Below, piece after piece: positions 1-8,813 of a DNA stretch of 64,000 nt; the stretch's first letter is position 1, and each line of letters begins with the position of its first letter. The translations under genes and the position numbers were made by a program. Under the pieces are notes generated by a model, which was not told where the DNA came from, searched no databases, and was given only the letters and a program-made list of their open reading frames with translations. Origin of the DNA: Allohahella marinimesophila (lineage in GTDB: Bacteria; Pseudomonadota; Gammaproteobacteria; Pseudomonadales; Oleiphilaceae). The DNA lies in contig NZ_BAABBO010000016.1 in the NCBI RefSeq assembly GCF_039538005.1, positions 1-64,000 on the forward strand, read 5' to 3'.

Positions 1-87
1 TCCAAGATTACTTGACCACTACACAATCAAGAGAACCGTCATCGTGTATCCGAGCTTAGTCAGCTTTCTGACGACCTCCAGCATCTG

Positions 88-2442
88 ATGGCAGCCACAC
101 ATATAGCCACTCTGTTTCTCGACCGAAAGCTGCGAATTCTGCGCTTCACCCCGCAGATAGGAGAATTGTTCAATCTTCGAAATGTCGACAAGGGGCGGCC
201 GCTATCTGACCTGACTCATCATCTGAACTATGACCAATTAATGAATGATGCGCAGGCTGTACTGAAGGATCTCATTCCCACCGAACGCGAGGTGCGCGAC
301 AATCAGAATAACTGGTTCCTGGCTCGCATGCGGCCGTATCGAACTGCTGACGATCGAATCGAAGGCGTCGTACTCACCTTTTTCGATATCAGTGCGCACA
401 AGCATACGGAGCTGGCTCTGCGCAAGAGCGAGGAACGCTATCGTACCCTTTTCGAATCGATGGATGAGGTGTTCTGCGTGGTGGATAAGGTCCAAGATGC
501 CGAGCAGTCTCCGAACATCGTCGCGGCGAATTCGGCCTTTTATCGACTCACTGGTGTAAATGGGCTGGTAGGGCGAAGAATCGCCGAGGCGATTCCTCAT
601 CTTACGGAGTTCTGGCAGGATATTTTCCTGCGCGTGAGCCAGGAGCAGGACGCTGTGCGTTTTCAGTGTGCGCGATCCGTTTTTGGAAGAGCGGTAGATG
701 TTCATGCTTTCAGCCTTCCGAGTAGCGGCAGTAGTGAGGACGCGCATGTGGCTGTGCTGCTGGCTGATATTGAAGATCACAAGCGTGTTGAAGAGGCCCT
801 GCGCGAGGCTAGCCTTCGAGATACCTTCCGAATCGAACTGGCAGATGCCCTCCGGCATTCAGACGACGTCGAAATGTCGAGTTGTCGACTGCTCAGCGAA
901 TATCTACAGGTCGACAAAGTTATCTTCGAGAGTGCGCTGCCCGACCAGTCGGCTGGCAAGTATATCTGTAATGCAGGTGGATCCGTCATTTCTGATGACT
1001 TCCGGCCCTGGGATGAGGTTGACGGTCTGCCGACGGATTTTGAACCTGGGGCTAGCGTGAGCTTCGACGACCTGAACGCGGCTGAAGGGCTTGAGCCGGA
1101 GCGGTTGGCTGCATGTAGACGGGCCGGTGTTGAAGCCTTTCTGGTGGCTTTCGTGATCGTGGACAGCAGTCCTGCTGCCTTGACAGTGATGCACTCCAGA
1201 GCTCGGCATTGGAGCGATGAAGAGCGAACACTGATCAAGGAAGTGGCCGAGCGGACCCGGGACGCGATCGAGCGGCTGCAGTCGGAGAAGGCCGTCCACG
1301 ATCGGGAATCGGAGCTGCATGAAGCGGATGAGCGCAAGAATGAATTTCTGGCGGTCCTGTCGCACGAGCTGAGGAACCCGCTAGCGCCCATTCAGAACGC
1401 TATTCAACTCATAGAGGGCGCGAAACCCGACAGTGATGCTGCTCATCAGGCTTTTTCGATCCTGAAGCGTCAGGCAGCGCAAATGACGCGACTGATCGAT
1501 GATCTCCTGGATATCACACGTATCGCACGTGGAAAGATACAGATCATCAAGGAGAAGCTTGAGCTGAATGAACTGCTCAAGGCGACAATGAGAGACTATA
1601 AAAGGCTCTTCGAAGCGGGAGGTATTCGTCTTGAATTTTCACCTGCAGAGCGGGAAGCCTGGATACTCGGCGACGAAAATCGGCTCTCGCAAAGCATAGG
1701 TAATCTGCTGCAGAACTGTTTGAAGTTCACCCCGAAGAATGGGCTGACATCAGTGGCGCTGCGGCAGGAGGGCCCCAACGCCGTACTCACGGTGAGTGAT
1801 TCCGGGGTGGGGATGAGCCCGGAACTGCTGGCGCGTCTTTTTCAACCTTTTTCCCAGGGGCCAGCAGCGCTCGATCGTGCAAACGGGGGGCTTGGATTGG
1901 GACTCGCGCTCAGCAGACGACTAATCGAGCTGCACGGCGGCAGTATTTCTGCCAGTAGTGAGGGGGCTGGTACTGGCTCGGAATTCGTGATTCGTCTGGC
2001 CCTTGTTGAGCGCCCGTTGCCCAGTAAAGAAAGACGTCCACGAGTGAATGAGGTGTTTCGCAATCGCATTCTCATCATCGAAGATAACATCGACTCAGGG
2101 ACTACCATGCGTGATCTGCTGCAGATGCATGGGCATGAAGTCGTGGTGGTTCATGATGGCCAGACTGGATTGGACACCGCTCAAACCTTTCGTCCAGATG
2201 TCGTGCTCTGTGATATCGGTCTTCCCGGTATGGATGGCTACGACGTCGCCCGGCGGATCAGGTCTGACAAGCATCTTGCCGATACAGTGCTTATCGCCCT
2301 CAGTGGCTATGCCATGCCTGAAGATCTTGAACGCGCTTCCGGTGCAGGTTTCGATCACCATCTCGCCAAGCCTGCAGACCTGCGTAAGCTCAGCACACTG
2401 CTGGCTTCGATAGAAAGCCGTACCACTACCAATAGCTCATGA
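88..2442 (+). CDS. PAS-PAS-GAF hybrid histidine kinase/response regulator, 3' part of a CheB/CheR-type fusion
   Basis: Two-component sensor kinase with its own receiver. Visible domains in order: PAS (about residues 1-105), second PAS (about 116-235), GAF-like region (about 245-405), HisKA with the H-box SHELRNP (phospho-His at residue 426), HATPase_c with a GLGLGLAL G-box, and a C-terminal receiver with phospho-acceptor Asp 709 in the motif LCDIGLPGMDG. The ATG at 88 is probably not the true start. The same frame stays open back to position 16 and encodes NQENRHRVSELSQLSDDL, which in CheB-CheR-PAS fusion proteins is the linker between the CheR methyltransferase and the first PAS domain. A stop at 13-15 and a matching upstream frame suggest a 1-nt frameshift (see findings), so this may be the tail of a broken or mis-assembled gene. 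The 3' end overlaps the convergent yjbQ by 6 bp. Confidence 0.75.
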   Translation: MAATHIATLFLDRKLRILRFTPQIGELFNLRNVDKGRPLSDLTHHLNYDQLMNDAQAVLKDLIPTEREVRDNQNNWFLARMRPYRTADDRIEGVVLTFFDISAHKHTELALRKSEERYRTLFESMDEVFCVVDKVQDAEQSPNIVAANSAFYRLTGVNGLVGRRIAEAIPHLTEFWQDIFLRVSQEQDAVRFQCARSVFGRAVDVHAFSLPSSGSSEDAHVAVLLADIEDHKRVEEALREASLRDTFRIELADALRHSDDVEMSSCRLLSEYLQVDKVIFESALPDQSAGKYICNAGGSVISDDFRPWDEVDGLPTDFEPGASVSFDDLNAAEGLEPERLAACRRAGVEAFLVAFVIVDSSPAALTVMHSRARHWSDEERTLIKEVAERTRDAIERLQSEKAVHDRESELHEADERKNEFLAVLSHELRNPLAPIQNAIQLIEGAKPDSDAAHQAFSILKRQAAQMTRLIDDLLDITRIARGKIQIIKEKLELNELLKATMRDYKRLFEAGGIRLEFSPAEREAWILGDENRLSQSIGNLLQNCLKFTPKNGLTSVALRQEGPNAVLTVSDSGVGMSPELLARLFQPFSQGPAALDRANGGLGLGLALSRRLIELHGGSISASSEGAGTGSEFVIRLALVERPLPSKERRPRVNEVFRNRILIIEDNIDSGTTMRDLLQMHGHEVVVVHDGQTGLDTAQTFRPDVVLCDIGLPGMDGYDVARRIRSDKHLADTVLIALSGYAMPEDLERASGAGFDHHLAKPADLRKLSTLLASIESRTTTNSS

Positions 2443-2859
2443 AGCGCCGTTGAGCGTGAGTACGAGTTTGCGGCTACCACCATGGTCGCGGTGCTCACCG
2501 AGGTAGATGCCCTGCCAGGTGCCGAGGCGCATCCGGCCCTTGTCAACCGGTATTGTCAGTTGGCTGCCGAGCAGACTTGATTTCAGGTGAGCAGGCATGT
2601 CGTCCGGGCCCTCGTCCGTGTGTTGATACCAAGGCTCATTCTGTGGAACGGCCCGGTTGAAAAACCGCTCGAAGTCGCCGCGAACGGTGGGATCGGCATT
2701 TTCGTTGATCGTGAGCGATGCCGAGGTGTGCAGAATGAAAATATGCAGTAGGCCGGTGGCTACTGAGCGCAATTCCGGTAGCCCCTGCTCGATATCATCG
2801 GTGATGAGATGAAAGCCGCGTGGGCGAGGCTTCAGCGAGAGTTCTTTCTGTATCCACAT
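2437..2859 (-). CDS. YjbQ / UPF0047 family protein (secondary thiamine-phosphate synthase family)
   Basis: 140 residues, the normal length for this single-domain family. The conserved family blocks are visible: an HTSASLTINENADP stretch near the middle, followed by an HTDEGPDDMPAHLK block and a terminal LGTWQGIYLGEHR block. Members form small trimers, and thiamine-phosphate synthase activity has been reported for YjbQ, but the physiological role is not settled. It reads towards the histidine kinase and the two stop codons overlap. It has the same orientation as the sirtuin gene upstream and may be co-transcribed with it (42-bp gap). Confidence 0.85.
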   Translation of the reverse strand: MWIQKELSLKPRPRGFHLITDDIEQGLPELRSVATGLLHIFILHTSASLTINENADPTVRGDFERFFNRAVPQNEPWYQHTDEGPDDMPAHLKSSLLGSQLTIPVDKGRMRLGTWQGIYLGEHRDHGGSRKLVLTLNGAS

Positions 2860-2901
2860 GCCGATCTGATACGCTCAAACATGGCGATGGGATGCACATG
2901 C

Positions 2902-3720
2902 TCAGGTGTTTTGCTCGTTCACAGCATCGAGCAGCGCAGGTAATATTTCGCCCGCCTTTCCCCTAAGGTTTATGGTGGCCCGTGTATCCAGGGCGGTAGG
3001 CTCGGGATTGACCTGAACCACCTGACCACCGGCTTCGAGCACTATGCCCGGAAGATGCGCAGCCGGGTAGACGAGTGAGGAAGTACCGATGCAAAGCAGT
3101 ACGTCGCATCGCTGAGCGGCAGCTTCCGCCTCAGCCCAGGCTGCCGCAGGGAGCATCTCACCAAACCATACCACCGAGGGGCGAATGAAGGCGCCGCAGT
3201 GGACACAACGAGGCGGCATCGCCTCCGACCCAGTGGCCGTAGCTCGATCTTTTTCCTCGGCGGTATCAGCCTCTTCTGAACAGGGCGCAAGACATTCGAA
3301 ACAATGTGTGCCGAAAAGCTCTCCATGCAGATGAATCACGCGCTCGCTGCCTGCGCGCTCGTGAAGATCATCCACGTTCTGGGTGACCAGTGGATAGCTG
3401 CCTATGCGCTCTGCCAGGCGGGCCAGCGCCTTGTGACCAGCGTTGGGCTGTACCCTGCGAAGATCACGACGGCGTTGCTGGTACCAGCGCCAGACCAGCC
3501 CGGGGTTGCGCTGAAAGGCTTCAGGGGTGGCGAGATCTTCAGGACGATATTTTGCCCATAGTCCGGATTGCGCATCACGAAAAGTGGGAATACCGCTTTC
3601 AGCAGAAATTCCGGCACCCGTCATGACGAGAGCTCTTCGACTGGCTGCCAGCATCTTGGCAGCCTTGCGGATATCCCCCGTCTTAACTTTTGCTGCGTCC
3701 GCAATCTGTCCGCGAAGCAT
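2902..3720 (-). CDS. cobB: Sir2-family NAD-dependent protein deacylase (CobB-like)
   Basis: NAD-dependent lysine deacylase, cytoplasmic, 272 residues. The Rossmann NAD-binding motif GAGISAESGIPTFR is at about residues 35-48, QNVD at 114-117 and the catalytic His at 132 in the HLHGEL motif. The structural zinc is held by Cys140, Cys143, Cys172 and Cys175. Tyr80 and Arg83 in the WYQQR segment match the Tyr-x-x-Arg pair that lets class III sirtuins (CobB, SIRT5) accept succinyl- and malonyl-lysine, so desuccinylase activity is likely beside deacetylation. The ATG gives the family-typical N-terminus with a short basic extension. Divergent from the downstream GGDEF/EAL gene across 94 bp. Confidence 0.9.
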   Translation of the reverse strand: MLRGQIADAAKVKTGDIRKAAKMLAASRRALVMTGAGISAESGIPTFRDAQSGLWAKYRPEDLATPEAFQRNPGLVWRWYQQRRRDLRRVQPNAGHKALARLAERIGSYPLVTQNVDDLHERAGSERVIHLHGELFGTHCFECLAPCSEEADTAEEKDRATATGSEAMPPRCVHCGAFIRPSVVWFGEMLPAAAWAEAEAAAQRCDVLLCIGTSSLVYPAAHLPGIVLEAGGQVVQVNPEPTALDTRATINLRGKAGEILPALLDAVNEQNT

Positions 3721-3814
3721 TTTTATCCCCTGAATCAGTATTTTGGATTAAGATAGTATTCAAATTCGATGCCGGCGCTGATATCGTTAAACAATACAGC
3801 AGTTCGATGAAACC

Positions 3815-6094
3815 TTGTCAGGATTGCTCATCGTGAATGCTACCCGATATTCTGCCCTCATCGAGGCGCAGCAGGAAGTCATAGAGAAGATAGCGCTCGG
3901 AAACGACCTGTCCAGTTGTCTCGATCTCATTTGCAATCGGATCGAGGCGATTATCGACTCTCCTCTGGTCAGAAGTTCCATCATGATTCTTAGTGGCGAT
4001 AAGCTTTCACATGCTGCCGCCCCATCACTCCCTGCCACTTACTGCAGCGCAGTAGACAATCTGCCGATCGGCCCCGACATGGGCTCCTGCGGCACAGCCG
4101 CATATACGGGGCAACAGGTCATCGTCAGCGATATCGATCATGACCCGCTCTGGAAGGATTTCCGCGAGGTCGCGCTCGAGCATGGGCTGCATGCTTGTTG
4201 GTCGACGCCTATTCGCGCTTCGGATAATACGATCATTGGTAGCTTCGGCATCTATTATCTCGAGCCAAAACAGCCTGAAGCATTTCACCTCGAACTGATC
4301 AAACGCTTTTCCTGCCTGTCCAGCCTCGCTATCGAAACTGACAGCTCCAGGCAGCGTGAGGCACAACTGCATAATGAGTTGCAGTGCACCAAAGACAAGC
4401 TTGAAGCCTTTATTGAAGTGATGCCCGACGTGGCGCTCATACTTGATCTGCATGGCAAATGTGTAGATATCTATGGTACCGATACCCACCTGCTGATCAG
4501 GCCGCCTCAGGAGATGATAAACCATGCGATCCAGGATCTGTTGCCCGCGGACATCGCCCGACGATTCATGTCGGTCGTCGAGCGAGCGGTGAACTTAGAT
4601 GAAGTGCAATTCTTCGAATACAGCCTGCCTGGTCAACATGAAGTCTGCGTATTCGAAGCCAGAGTGGTGAGGCTGGAAGGCTATCTGGACGAACGACCAG
4701 CGCTACCACATGTGCTCTGGCTGGCCAGGGATATCACTGCCAGGAAAAAGGCTGAAGATCAGATCGAGCAGTTGGCATTCTATGATCCGCTGACGGCGCT
4801 GCCGAACCGGCGCCTGCTCAAGGACCGCTTGCAGACGGCGATTGACCGGGCGGAGCGTCATCAGCAGTGTAGTGCACTCCTGTTTCTCGACCTGGACGAC
4901 TTCAAACGGATCAACGACTCCCTCGGTCACGCGGTCGGGGACAAGCTGTTATGCACCGTGGTGTCACGCCTGAAGGCATTACTCAGGGAAGCGGACACAC
5001 TGGCGCGACTTGGCGGAGACGAGTTTATCGTGATGCCTGATCTTTCTCACGATAGTCTCATCGAAGTGGCGGATGAGGTGTCGCGACTGGCAACGAAGAT
5101 TCTCGGGGCCTTCAGGGAGGCTTTCGAACTTGAAGGCAACCTGTATCGAATTGGCATCAGTATTGGCATAAGCCTTATTGATGATGGCAAGAAGACGGCT
5201 GATGAAGTGATCCGTCAGGCCGACACGGCGATGTATCAGGCAAAGAAGCTCGGTGGCAGCTGCATGGCCTTTTTCGAACCGGAGCTGCAGACAGCGGCCG
5301 ACGAAAGGATGCAGCTTGAACGCGAGCTGGGCTCCGGTATCGCTGAGGGACAATTCGTCGCCTATTTTCAGCCGCAATTTGATTGCGCCGGCGCACTCAT
5401 CGGTGCGGAGGCGCTCATACGCTGGCAACATCCGACCCGAGGTCTGGTCCTGCCTGATGAATTCATTCCGTTTGCCGCCCAGTCTGATTGCATCAACCAG
5501 CTCCATGCGCTGATGCTGGCGCAGGTCTGCGAAGTGCTGGTGAAGATCGGTAACTTCGACACATTGCCGTCCGGTTTTTCGATTGCAGTCAATATCTGTC
5601 CGCGGCAGTTTCGTGATCATAAGCTGGAAAGCCATCTTGATAGCGTGTTGAGTGCATATGGCATATCGCCCCACCTGATCAAGCTCGAAATTACGGAAAA
5701 TCTTCTGATGGATACACTGCAAGATGCTGCGGCTCAGCTCAGCCGGCTGCGGGAGCTGGGTTTTCGGGTATCGCTGGACGACTTTGGTACCGGCTATTCC
5801 TCATTGAGCTACTTGCAAAATATCCCGGTCGACGAGCTCAAGATCGACAAGACCTTTATCCACGCCATGCATTCGGGCACCGGTGGAACCGCCATTGTGG
5901 ATGCTGTTATTGCACTGGCAAATCTGCTGGGTTTCGGGGTGATTGCTGAAGGTGTGGAAAGCGAAGACCAGCTGAAGCTGCTGCATGATAAACCGATCAG
6001 TGGACTTCAGGGCTACCAGACCTGCCGACCTTTGCCGGCAGATGCCTTTCTCTCGAGCATTGCCAACAGCCAGCCGACGCCGGAGCCTGCCTAG
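3815..6094 (+). CDS. GAF-PAS-GGDEF-EAL cyclic-di-GMP turnover protein
   Basis: Cytoplasmic c-di-GMP signalling protein of up to 759 residues. An N-terminal GAF domain covers about residues 15-190, a PAS-like domain about 200-315, GGDEF about 325-490 and EAL about 505-750. The cyclase signature GGDEF is intact (residues 400-404) and is preceded by RxxD (READ) five residues upstream, the product-inhibition I-site. The phosphodiesterase signature EAL (532-534) and the DDFGTGYSS loop are also intact, so both activities are possible; such proteins often act mainly as phosphodiesterases. The start is ambiguous: TTG at 3815 or GTG at 3833 in the same frame, neither with a strong Shine-Dalgarno. No transmembrane segment is seen. 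Confidence 0.9.
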   Translation: MSGLLIVNATRYSALIEAQQEVIEKIALGNDLSSCLDLICNRIEAIIDSPLVRSSIMILSGDKLSHAAAPSLPATYCSAVDNLPIGPDMGSCGTAAYTGQQVIVSDIDHDPLWKDFREVALEHGLHACWSTPIRASDNTIIGSFGIYYLEPKQPEAFHLELIKRFSCLSSLAIETDSSRQREAQLHNELQCTKDKLEAFIEVMPDVALILDLHGKCVDIYGTDTHLLIRPPQEMINHAIQDLLPADIARRFMSVVERAVNLDEVQFFEYSLPGQHEVCVFEARVVRLEGYLDERPALPHVLWLARDITARKKAEDQIEQLAFYDPLTALPNRRLLKDRLQTAIDRAERHQQCSALLFLDLDDFKRINDSLGHAVGDKLLCTVVSRLKALLREADTLARLGGDEFIVMPDLSHDSLIEVADEVSRLATKILGAFREAFELEGNLYRIGISIGISLIDDGKKTADEVIRQADTAMYQAKKLGGSCMAFFEPELQTAADERMQLERELGSGIAEGQFVAYFQPQFDCAGALIGAEALIRWQHPTRGLVLPDEFIPFAAQSDCINQLHALMLAQVCEVLVKIGNFDTLPSGFSIAVNICPRQFRDHKLESHLDSVLSAYGISPHLIKLEITENLLMDTLQDAAAQLSRLRELGFRVSLDDFGTGYSSLSYLQNIPVDELKIDKTFIHAMHSGTGGTAIVDAVIALANLLGFGVIAEGVESEDQLKLLHDKPISGLQGYQTCRPLPADAFLSSIANSQPTPEPA

Positions 6095-6187
6095 AAATGA
6101 GCTTCAGGCGGTCACCGCCAGTGATCTCTCGCAAGGCGACGTCGTATCTCCTTGATACCGTGAGTGTGAATTGAGGAGGCATTGATT

Positions 6188-6937
6188 TTGAGCGTAATCA
6201 GCAGGGGCTGGCAGTTGATTCGGCGACAGGAGCTATCGATGCTTCTGGCCATGTTCCTGTTGGCTGGTCTGGCCTGGATTTTTATCTGGGTGACAGGTGA
6301 GGTGATTGAAGGCGACAGTCATGGCTTCGACGAACGATTGCTGATGTCCATGCGGACGCCGGGAGATCAGACTGACCCGCTTGGCCCGCACTGGCTGGAA
6401 GAGCTCATGCGCGATATCACTGGCCTCGGTGGCGTGGGTGTGCTGACTTTTATCACGCTGGTGGTGGCCGGCTTTCTGGTGCTGGAGCGAAAAGCCAAGG
6501 TGGCGCTGGTGGTGCTGGTCACCATTGGCAGTGGTATCGCACTGAGCCTGCTGATGAAGATGGGTTTCGACCGACCGAGACCTGATCTGGTGCCGCATGG
6601 TAGCTATGTGTACACCACCAGCTTCCCAAGTGGTCACTCGATGATGTCGGCTGTGGTGTATCTGTCGCTGGCGAGTCTACTCGCCCGTGTGCAGAAAAAT
6701 CGCAAGGCCAAGGTGTATCTCATCGCGGTGGCCATGTTTCTCACCATTGCGATTGGCATCAGCAGGGTCTACATGGGTGTGCATTGGCCTACCGATGTTC
6801 TGGCAGGATGGATGGCTGGCGCCTTCTGGGCCTTGCTCTGCTATATGGTCGCTCGACATCTGCAGCACACGGGGTCAGTCGAGCAGGAGGGACTCGACGA
6901 CCCCGACGAGGCAAGGGCGCCGTCTACTGTCCGCTGA
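6188..6937 (+). CDS. PAP2-family membrane phosphatase
   Basis: Integral-membrane lipid phosphatase of the PAP2 family, 249 residues with about five to six hydrophobic segments. The three phosphatase motifs are present: a KMGFDRPRP stretch (motif 1), SFPSGHS (motif 2, catalytic His) and SRVYMGVHWPTD (motif 3). The substrate is not deducible; undecaprenyl-pyrophosphate, phosphatidic acid or phosphatidylglycerol-phosphate are usual. The TTG at 6188 was chosen because a strong GAGGAGG lies at 6173-6179, 8 nt upstream; the in-frame TTG at 6182 is too close to it. The 3' end overlaps the convergent pectate lyase gene by 14 bp. Confidence 0.88.
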   Translation: MSVISRGWQLIRRQELSMLLAMFLLAGLAWIFIWVTGEVIEGDSHGFDERLLMSMRTPGDQTDPLGPHWLEELMRDITGLGGVGVLTFITLVVAGFLVLERKAKVALVVLVTIGSGIALSLLMKMGFDRPRPDLVPHGSYVYTTSFPSGHSMMSAVVYLSLASLLARVQKNRKAKVYLIAVAMFLTIAIGISRVYMGVHWPTDVLAGWMAGAFWALLCYMVARHLQHTGSVEQEGLDDPDEARAPSTVR

Positions 6938-8069
6938 TGTTGGCGCTGGTGCAGCTCTTCCACTTGCCAATACAGATCGAACCGGCGTTATCCAGGGTAC
7001 TGTTGGTGATACGCGCCGTGGACGCTGAGCTGTCCGTTCGGAATATGCCTTCCTTCATGTTGGCGATACTGCAGTTGTCGACAGTGATCGAGACGGGGAA
7101 CTTGGTACCGCCATTCTGCCGGATGAACTTGCCCATGCTGTCGACCGTGCAGGCGCTCACCTGAATGGTACTGGCCGCGTTGGCCTGCAGGAACTTGTCG
7201 CTGCCATCATAGGCCTCGATATTCCTGAGCACGACCTTGCCGCCGCTCGACTTTACAGTCAGGGCGTCTTCGCCGACGTTGGTCCAGCGAACGTTCTCAA
7301 CGGTGGCACCATTGTAGACGTGAATGCCATCGGCGCCGTTGTTTCCAATGATAACGTTCTTCAGTGTGGCGCCATTTTCGAGGCGAAATACGGGCTTCTG
7401 ACTCTCGTTCTGGCTCCCATCGCCCAGTGCTGAGGTAGGGTTGAAGGTCTTGCATTTGCCATCATACACGCCACCATTCACCCTGATGGTTTCAGAGACG
7501 CTCTGACTGCCAGTAGACTTGCAATTGGACCCCCTGTTCGGCAGCTTCGGCGGCTGTACCGTGCCGCCGTCAGTGCTCACAGGACGGAAATACCACTGCT
7601 GATTATCGCCACCTGTCAGCGGCCACTGCCGCACATCAGCGCCAGCGGCCTTGTTCCAGCCCCATACATCGAGTGCCAGCCCGCTGTGGCGTGACACGAC
7701 GGTATAAAATCCATCGCCGCTTTCGCTGATTTTCCACTGCTGATTATAGTTGCCAGTAGCTGACCACTGACGGATGTCACCACCGGCCTCGGTACTGAAC
7801 TCCCAGACATCTAGGGACTTGCCGCTGTGTACGGCATGGATGGTGTAGTAGCCATTGCCCAGCTTATCGACCTTGAAGTGCTGGTTTCTGGCGCCCCTAT
7901 AATCCCATTGAATAACATCAGCGCCGTCCGCTGAGCTGGCACCGGTGACATCAAGAGCGAGGTTGCTGTGCTTTGCAACAAGGGCATATTGCCCGGTGGC
8001 GACTTCGGCCATCGCAAAAGGGGTCAAAAAAGTGAAGGCAAGGGCAATACTTGTTCTTTTAAATGACAT
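6924..8069 (-). CDS. Secreted pectate lyase (PL3 family) with N-terminal ricin-type beta-trefoil lectin domain
   Basis: Extracellular polysaccharide lyase, 381 residues. A Sec signal peptide (basic MSFKR start, hydrophobic core, cleavage after an AMA motif near residue 21) leads into a ricin B / CBM13-like trefoil (about residues 24-165). That domain shows three repeats ending in NQHFKV, NQQWKI and NQQWYF, each preceded by an LDV(T/W) strand. A Thr/Pro-rich linker follows, then a PL3 parallel beta-helix (about 178-381) with the family blocks QKPVFRLENGATLKNVIIG, NGADGIH, VGEDALT and a DKFLQANAASTI segment. PL3 enzymes cleave de-esterified pectate by beta-elimination and need calcium. No other pectin-use gene is nearby. 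A stem-loop lies in the leader (8102-8137). Confidence 0.9.
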   Translation of the reverse strand: MSFKRTSIALAFTFLTPFAMAEVATGQYALVAKHSNLALDVTGASSADGADVIQWDYRGARNQHFKVDKLGNGYYTIHAVHSGKSLDVWEFSTEAGGDIRQWSATGNYNQQWKISESGDGFYTVVSRHSGLALDVWGWNKAAGADVRQWPLTGGDNQQWYFRPVSTDGGTVQPPKLPNRGSNCKSTGSQSVSETIRVNGGVYDGKCKTFNPTSALGDGSQNESQKPVFRLENGATLKNVIIGNNGADGIHVYNGATVENVRWTNVGEDALTVKSSGGKVVLRNIEAYDGSDKFLQANAASTIQVSACTVDSMGKFIRQNGGTKFPVSITVDNCSIANMKEGIFRTDSSASTARITNSTLDNAGSICIGKWKSCTSANISGQ

Positions 8070-8101
8070 GGGACATCCTGGCTTATTCGAGTGACACGGG
8101 C

Positions 8102-8137
8102 TTAGCGCCCTTTTGGGCTTTCCGGTGCCTACGCTAA
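8102..8137 (-). promoter_or_regulatory. Stem-loop in the leader of the pectate lyase gene
   Basis: On the minus strand, 33 nt upstream of the lyase start, TTAGCG (8102-8107) pairs with CGCTAA (8132-8137), and CCC (8108-8110) pairs with GGG (8115-8117) as an inner hairpin with a four-base loop. There is no T-run on the minus strand, so it is not an obvious terminator for the upstream hemerythrin gene. It could be a 5' UTR control element; I could not match it to a known riboswitch class. Confidence 0.35.
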
Positions 8138-8208
8138 AGGGCAGGTGTGCGAACTGTCATCATCGGTTTGGGTGAAATTGCGCATTCTGCGACCTGATTC
8201 ACTGTTGG

Positions 8209-8676
8209 TCAGAGAACCAGTATGTCACTCCTGTCCTTGCTGTCTTCGTCAGCTTTCGCAGCGCGATACAACTCACCAAGTCTTATTTTCTGGTCGGCTG
8301 TCAGCAAATGCTGACCCACGGGAAAGAGTTCATTCTCTTCTTCATCGAGATGCCTCTTTACCAGCGTCTTCAATTGCAGAAACGTCGCTGGCCAGTCAGT
8401 GGGTGCCTCCCTCTTTCCGCCCAGCGTGTGGATAAGCTCGCTGATGGCATCATGTTCAGCGATGTGCAGGCTTTCGTCGTGAGAGGGACTTTCGCCAAGC
8501 ATCGTGTCGTATAGCGAGCGCTCTTCGGCCTTGGCGTGAGCGATGAGGGCCTTCGCAAGGTTGGCAAAAGCCTCGCGCCGGAGGTCCGCGTCTTTTCCGC
8601 AGTCGTCTACCGCCTTCATCAGCACCCTGATAGTCGCATGATCCTTGATGACTGCCTGGAAAATATCGTCTGCCAT
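8209..8676 (-). CDS. Hemerythrin HHE domain-containing protein (first of two paralogues)
   Basis: 155-residue all-alpha cytoplasmic protein of the HHE cation-binding family. Conserved His/Glu residues typical of a diiron site are spread over four predicted helices: KDH near residue 12, HAKAEE near 47-52, HIAEHD near 71-76, and HLDEEENELF near 108-117. Proteins of this family bind O2, NO or iron; the exact role here is unknown. The start is supported by GGAGGAG just upstream on the minus strand. It shares the MAD(D)IF start and KDRSD tail with the gene at 9246-9710, so the two are recent paralogues. Confidence 0.85.
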   Translation of the reverse strand: MADDIFQAVIKDHATIRVLMKAVDDCGKDADLRREAFANLAKALIAHAKAEERSLYDTMLGESPSHDESLHIAEHDAISELIHTLGGKREAPTDWPATFLQLKTLVKRHLDEEENELFPVGQHLLTADQKIRLGELYRAAKADEDSKDRSDILVL

Positions 8677-8813
8677 GTCTGAAACTCCTCCGAAGCTGAC
8701 GCTTGAGATCTGCGCCAGCGTCTGATGTTAACGCTAATGATAGATCACGTGGACGCAGACGATACTGATTGCTACCTTAGCAGCTTCAGTATGATCAGGC
8801 TCGGGGAAGTGAA

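Noticed and set aside
8070..8160. c-di-GMP (GEMM-I) riboswitch before the pectate lyase
   Set aside because: A GGAAAGCCC segment recalled it, but the conserved GCAAA core and the second helix were not found.
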